Part shown: positions 60,601-64,000 of the stretch, piece by piece
Position numbering within the stretch: the first letter of the stretch is position 1
How the letters are laid out: each line of letters opens with the position of its first letter
NCBI RefSeq assembly: GCF_020921035.1
Contig: NC_063151.1
Coordinates: 32,680,934 to 32,744,933 of the forward strand
Length of the DNA stretch: 64,000 nucleotides
Source of the DNA: Rhodamnia argentea
Lineage: Eukaryota; Streptophyta; Magnoliopsida; Myrtales; Myrtaceae
Direction of reading: 5' to 3'
Program-made: the position numbers and the translations under genes
Notes under the pieces: generated by a model
Seen by the model: the letters and a program-made list of their open reading frames with translations, nothing else
Databases searched by the model: none
Told to the model about the DNA's origin: nothing

Positions 60601-63600
60601 CTGTTTTTGTTCAGTCATCTTAGGCTACCTGAATAGAATCTTAAAATAGATTTGTTTTTCCCCCAATTTCTATATGCAGATCCTGCAAGGCAAGTAGGGG
60701 GCCCTGCCATCCATGGAGAGTCTGTTAATCAGCCCATTGGTCTCCATATTGCTATAACTGCTGCGGCAGCCATGGCGGGAGCTCTGGGTGGTGCCCAGGT
60801 CAGCATGCTACCAAATCAAAATGGTCTTCAGAGTCAATCAGCTCTAACAAATGATCCATTAACCCTTCAACTGGCCAAAATGTCAAGGAGCCAACTTAAT
60901 GAAGTTATATCTGAGCTCAAAGTAAGCACATGCAGAAAAGCTGATCATCTTCTCTTTGTTTGATCATGGATTGGTCCATCAGAAACTTCTGCTTTGATTC
61001 AGGCAATGGCTACTCGTAGTAAGGAATCTGCAAGGCAGCTGCTGCTATCAAACCCACAATTGTGTAAAGCTCTTTTTCAGGTACTTGACAGTACTTTGAA
61101 TTCTCCTTTCTTATCATAGTTTATACCATAGAATCTCCAGAAAGAGTTCTTATCCTGGTCATTCTTTTATATGATGCCTATATCCACACACAAAATCTTT
61201 TCCTGGGCCTACTTTAGAACCTTTTATATGCCTGGCAATTATTATTCTCACTTTCTTCCTATTTGATGAATCTTGCAAGAGCCCTTTTGGGGTTCTTCCA
61301 ACTTCACTAATTTATTAAGACTGATTATGCCGCAAAAATTACATTTTTTGTGGAAGAAGGAACATGAGCTTGGTGATATGAAAGGTTTTATGGACACTTT
61401 TATTACTCTTACTGGCCTTAAATGCTTTTTTATGTTATTGGAGATCTAAAATGTTCCAGCCTGAGGTTATCTTGTTTTATAGTTTTCAATCTTTTTTTTT
61501 AGGAGAAGTTAAAACTACATTTTCCTTTTTGTGGATAAGATGTTGATTGTGTATAGAGGGGATCGTTGAAGTTCTAGCATTGCCTACTTTCGCCTTTGTT
61601 CAGAGCCAGTTTATTATGATGTGCTTCTATGTCAATATTCATGAGCTTTTTCATCACTTGATTACTGGTTGTCCTGAGTTTGCAATATTGATTTACTTTT
61701 TCTTTTATTGGGGAATCATGTAGGCAGAAATAATGCTTGGATTGGTGACTCCACAAATGGTTAGTTTCTCACCTGCTTTCCTGTTGGGGGTTAGTTCATG
61801 TTATTACATGTCAAAGTCAGCATCTTGTTTGAAATTTGCAGTTGCATATGCAAAGTATTAGACAGGGTCCTACTCAACCTTCAGAGCCAGCAGCCAGAGA
61901 TGGTCATATGATTCAGCAGCAAGCAATTCAAACACTTTCAGGGCTGCCCCCACTTGGACAGAGGGTGCAACAACCTGGATTGATGCCCAAACTGCAGCAT
62001 GGACAAGTTTCTTCAGTGCCTCAAGGTTCTCATGCACAAAACCAAATATCTGGGTTATCACAACTCGTGATGCAACCTCAAATCCAATTTCCACAAGTTA
62101 ACTATCCACAGGGGATGTTCACGGGCCCGTCAGGAGCTTCCACCAGCTTACCTATCACAACACGAGGTCCCGTGCCGAATGCTGCTTCCGTTACTCAGCA
62201 AATGCACTCCTTTTCATCTCAACAACCAAGAATGGTTGGTGCTGCAGATTTAGCTCATAACTTGCAGGTGGGTCTTTCACATGGAGCAGCACTCCTCCTA
62301 TTTTGCCTCATCCTTCCACATCAGATGTCAGGGATCAGGTTTTAAAACATTTCGCTGTTTCCAAAATCACAAATCTAAGAATCAGTTGATGAATACTGTT
62401 AGTTAAAACTAGGGAACTTTACTATGTTTTGAGGCCGAATCTCTAGCAGCATTATAGAAGAACTGATGAATCGAATTTGGGCAGTTATAATGGGCATTTG
62501 GTGAGCATACATTACATTCCGGAGTCTGCAGTGATTTATTTTCAGAGAGTGTGGATAATTAAATCTATCAAATTTTACAAAATTTCGTAGAGAATCGATT
62601 TAATGTTGGACTCTCGAAATCTATGTCGTGCGTGGGTCTTTTTTCTGTACTACTTCTCCGTTGATCTACACATTGCAGTTTAGCAAGTGGCAAAAGTTTA
62701 ACTAGGTTAAGTTCTTGTTTGTTAACATGTTATGCTTAGAAACTTTGAAGTGCTTGAAGAATCTTTGGATCATGTCATAAATCAAACCTCGCGAATTCTT
62801 CTAATTCTTTGCTTTTGCAGAAAAAGAACTGCTTTGTAATGTTGATAGTCTCTCTTCTATAAAATCTTATCATTTCTTCGTATAAGCAATTTCTTCTGGG
62901 AGATGAATCTTATCATTTCTTTGTATAAGCAATTTCTTCTGTCTAATGTCCTTTGAAATAACAGCCTGGCCCCTCAATATCATCAGGCATTTCAGGTAGA
63001 ATTGGCGGTGAGCTTTCTGAACCAAGCAATCACCCTTCTAAGCTGATGAGAGTAGAAGATGTCAGGGCCAGCTCTTTCTCTTTGGGGGGTCCGAATAATG
63101 CTGGGGGACTTGGGGCACCTCCCTTCGGTCCAGTTTCTCTTAATCCGGCTCCCCAAATGGAACTGCAGCACCCTGAAAGGCAAGCATCTCAGGTAATTTC
63201 TTTTCGATGATACTTGCAAAGTCCAATGGGTTGCAGTGATACAACTTTGTATTGTTATCTGGCTGCACCTTCCAAGATAAAATTATCTGTTTTGAGATCT
63301 TTATATCTATGCATGGGAAGGTTTCTAGTTTCAACTCTGACATGGAATTTTTTTGTTTATATTTTGCCGTGCTTTCCTGATTCTCTGTGCTCTGAAGCTT
63401 AATAGAGGATATTGAACCAAATGAAGTCCTATCTGCCTAATTCTTTTGTTTTTTCCAATGACAGGTTTCGTCAAATGCGGAGTCTGTGTTGCTTCAGCAA
63501 GTCATGAGCTTAACAGCAGAACAGTTGAGTTCTCTGCCGCCAGAACAGAGGGAACAAGTGCTTCAACTGCAACAAATGCTTCGGCGTGATCAGAACCAGG

Positions 63601-63608
63601 CTACTTAG
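57555..63608 (+). CDS. CSTF64: Cleavage stimulation factor 64 kDa subunit (CstF64)
   Basis: Binds the U/GU-rich element downstream of poly(A) sites and works with CstF77 in nuclear pre-mRNA 3'-end formation. Ten exons: 57555-57585, 57825-57903, 58963-59137, 60544-60577, 60680-60921, 61003-61080, 61724-61759, 61842-62267, 62965-63192, 63465-63608; 490 aa. One RRM at about 9-86 with RNP2 VFVGNI (9-14) and RNP1 KGYGFCEY (47-54). The hinge domain that binds CstF77 follows ([20 protein letters not shown] to [10 protein letters not shown]), then a Gln/Pro/Ser-rich region, and the C-terminal helix bundle ([20 protein letters not shown], last 35 residues) that meets PCF11-type partners. Intron 1 starts with CT repeats, intron 2 carries a hAT-type MITE, and introns 3 and 8 hold local tandem duplications. 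An ORF ending inside intron 8 is read-through only. Confidence 0.96.
57591..57622 (+). repeat. (CT)n microsatellite at CstF64 intron 1 donor
   Basis: About 32 bases of CT that begin six bases after the exon 1 end at 57585 (G|GTACCCTCTCT). Confidence 0.92.
58381..58797. mobile_element. hAT-like MITE in CstF64 intron 2, 417 bp
   Basis: Left end CAGTGTTTTTAAACCCAGAC; complement of the right end CAGTGTTTATAAACCCAGAC, one mismatch in 20. CAGTG-type ends fit hAT. Both arms contain GGTCCGGTT/GAACCAG/AGACCGG words. The flanking eight bases do not match well, so the target duplication is worn or the ends are slightly off. No coding capacity. Confidence 0.72.
59549..59874 (+). repeat. Diverged tandem duplication in CstF64 intron 3
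   Basis: Units starting TTATGGTGTCTGAATTGTTT at 59549 and 59692 share ordered blocks: 'TTTCAGC.A..GAGATTT.GGTAAT.AAAAACAAAT', 'GGTGGTTTGGATA' and 'ATGGCTTTAT'. The second is longer by insertions. An old intronic duplication without coding content. Confidence 0.75.
62863..62940 (+). repeat. 43-bp tandem duplication in CstF64 intron 8
   Basis: Two head-to-tail units beginning AATCTTATCATTTCTT at 62863 and 62906, nearly identical through TATAAGCAATTTCTTCT. They lie just before the exon 9 acceptor and add pyrimidine-rich sequence there. Confidence 0.88.
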
Positions 63609-64000
63609 TTTGCGCAGTGACAGATCAAATGATGGCTTTTACATGAGGCTCCTAAGTTATGCTCTGTTGGGATGCGAGGAGCGCGTGAATCCTACACTTG
63701 AGTTCAGGAATCGTCGCAGGAAAATAACTCGTGAAGAGGTTCAGCCTAGCTGCAGTATGCGTGACTGCGACTGCACCCTTGTAACGTTAAGTATACGATG
63801 AGCATGCTGAATACAAGCACGAAAATTTTGTAAAACTTTCACGATTCAGAAAAACCCTTGTCACTTCAGGTGCCTCTTATTGCACCTGGCCTGTTTATTG
63901 GAGAAACCATTGGGCATTGCGGATCTGGACAATAAGAAGAATAAGACTTTGTGGTCTTTCTTAATACGAGAGACTGCTTGCTAGAGGACTGTTATGAAGT
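63609..64000. other. CstF64 3' UTR and downstream flank
   Basis: Sequence after the TAG at 63606-63608. The open frame at 63586-63801 only overlaps the last exon in another phase. No further gene begins before the window ends. Confidence 0.5.

Noticed and set aside
1-64000. LTR retrotransposon, endogenous virus or Polinton remains
   Set aside because: No long terminal repeats, gag/pol-like or capsid-like frames were recognised; the repeats seen are MITEs, a SINE and a LINE scrap.
1-64000. CRISPR array or bacterial-type operon
   Set aside because: The spaced repeats present are microsatellites or transposon arms, and all genes are intron-bearing plant genes.

Overview
This window is nuclear DNA of a flowering plant, very probably a eudicot. 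Its genes have many introns with GT..AG borders, the encoded proteins are plant types (laccase, sphingoid base C-4 hydroxylase, plastid-type RH39 helicase, DUF1475), intergenic DNA is AT-rich and full of small inverted-repeat transposons, and CT/GA microsatellites are common. Species cannot be fixed from the sequence; a rosid (for example Myrtales) is only a guess. No organelle, bacterial or viral block was seen.

Layout: (1) 0.06-4.8 kb, minus: RH39-type DEAD-box RNA helicase, 9 exons, 641 aa. (2) 6.1-8.2 kb, minus: a tandem RH39 paralogue with decayed helicase motifs, no second RecA domain, and a last exon that looks like a poly(A)-binding-protein MLLE domain. (3) 9.7-12.0 kb, minus: hypoxanthine-guanine phosphoribosyltransferase, with a Mutator-type foldback element about 0.3 kb upstream. 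(4) 14.7-16.4 kb, plus: MRNIP-like zinc-ribbon protein. (5) 16.4-25.1 kb: gene-poor repeat land with several long-TIR MITEs, a tRNA-derived SINE, a LINE scrap and a stub of a BTB/ankyrin gene. (6) 25.1-30.1 kb, plus: laccase, 7 exons, 596 aa. (7) 31.0-36.3 kb, minus: DUF1475 membrane protein, 9 exons, 249 aa, built as an internal duplication. (8) 37.8-44.5 kb, plus: tRNA pseudouridine(38/39) synthase (DEG1/PUS3), 15 exons, 449 aa. (9) 46.4-49.9 kb, plus: F-actin capping protein beta, 8 exons, 256 aa. (10) 51-52 kb: a hAT-type MITE nested in another MITE. (11) 52.4-55.2 kb, minus: sphinganine C-4 hydroxylase, 258 aa. (12) 57.6-63.6 kb, plus: cleavage stimulation factor 64 kDa subunit, 10 exons, 490 aa.

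The genes are mostly unrelated housekeeping functions: RNA processing, tRNA modification, purine salvage, DNA repair, actin dynamics, sphingolipid synthesis and lignin/phenolic oxidation. There is no operon-like logic. HGPRT/MRNIP, DUF1475/DEG1 and SBH/CstF64 are divergent pairs; laccase/DUF1475 and CPB/SBH are convergent. Coordinates were hand-derived by joining frames across GT..AG borders. For each of the nine intact genes the summed coding length is an exact multiple of three and agrees with the family length as remembered.

Most notable: the pseudo-helicase/MLLE fusion, the repeated placement of CT tracts just inside 5' splice sites (one intron in each of nine genes), the exon-symmetric duplication in DUF1475, and the nested or foldback transposons with GC-rich cores.
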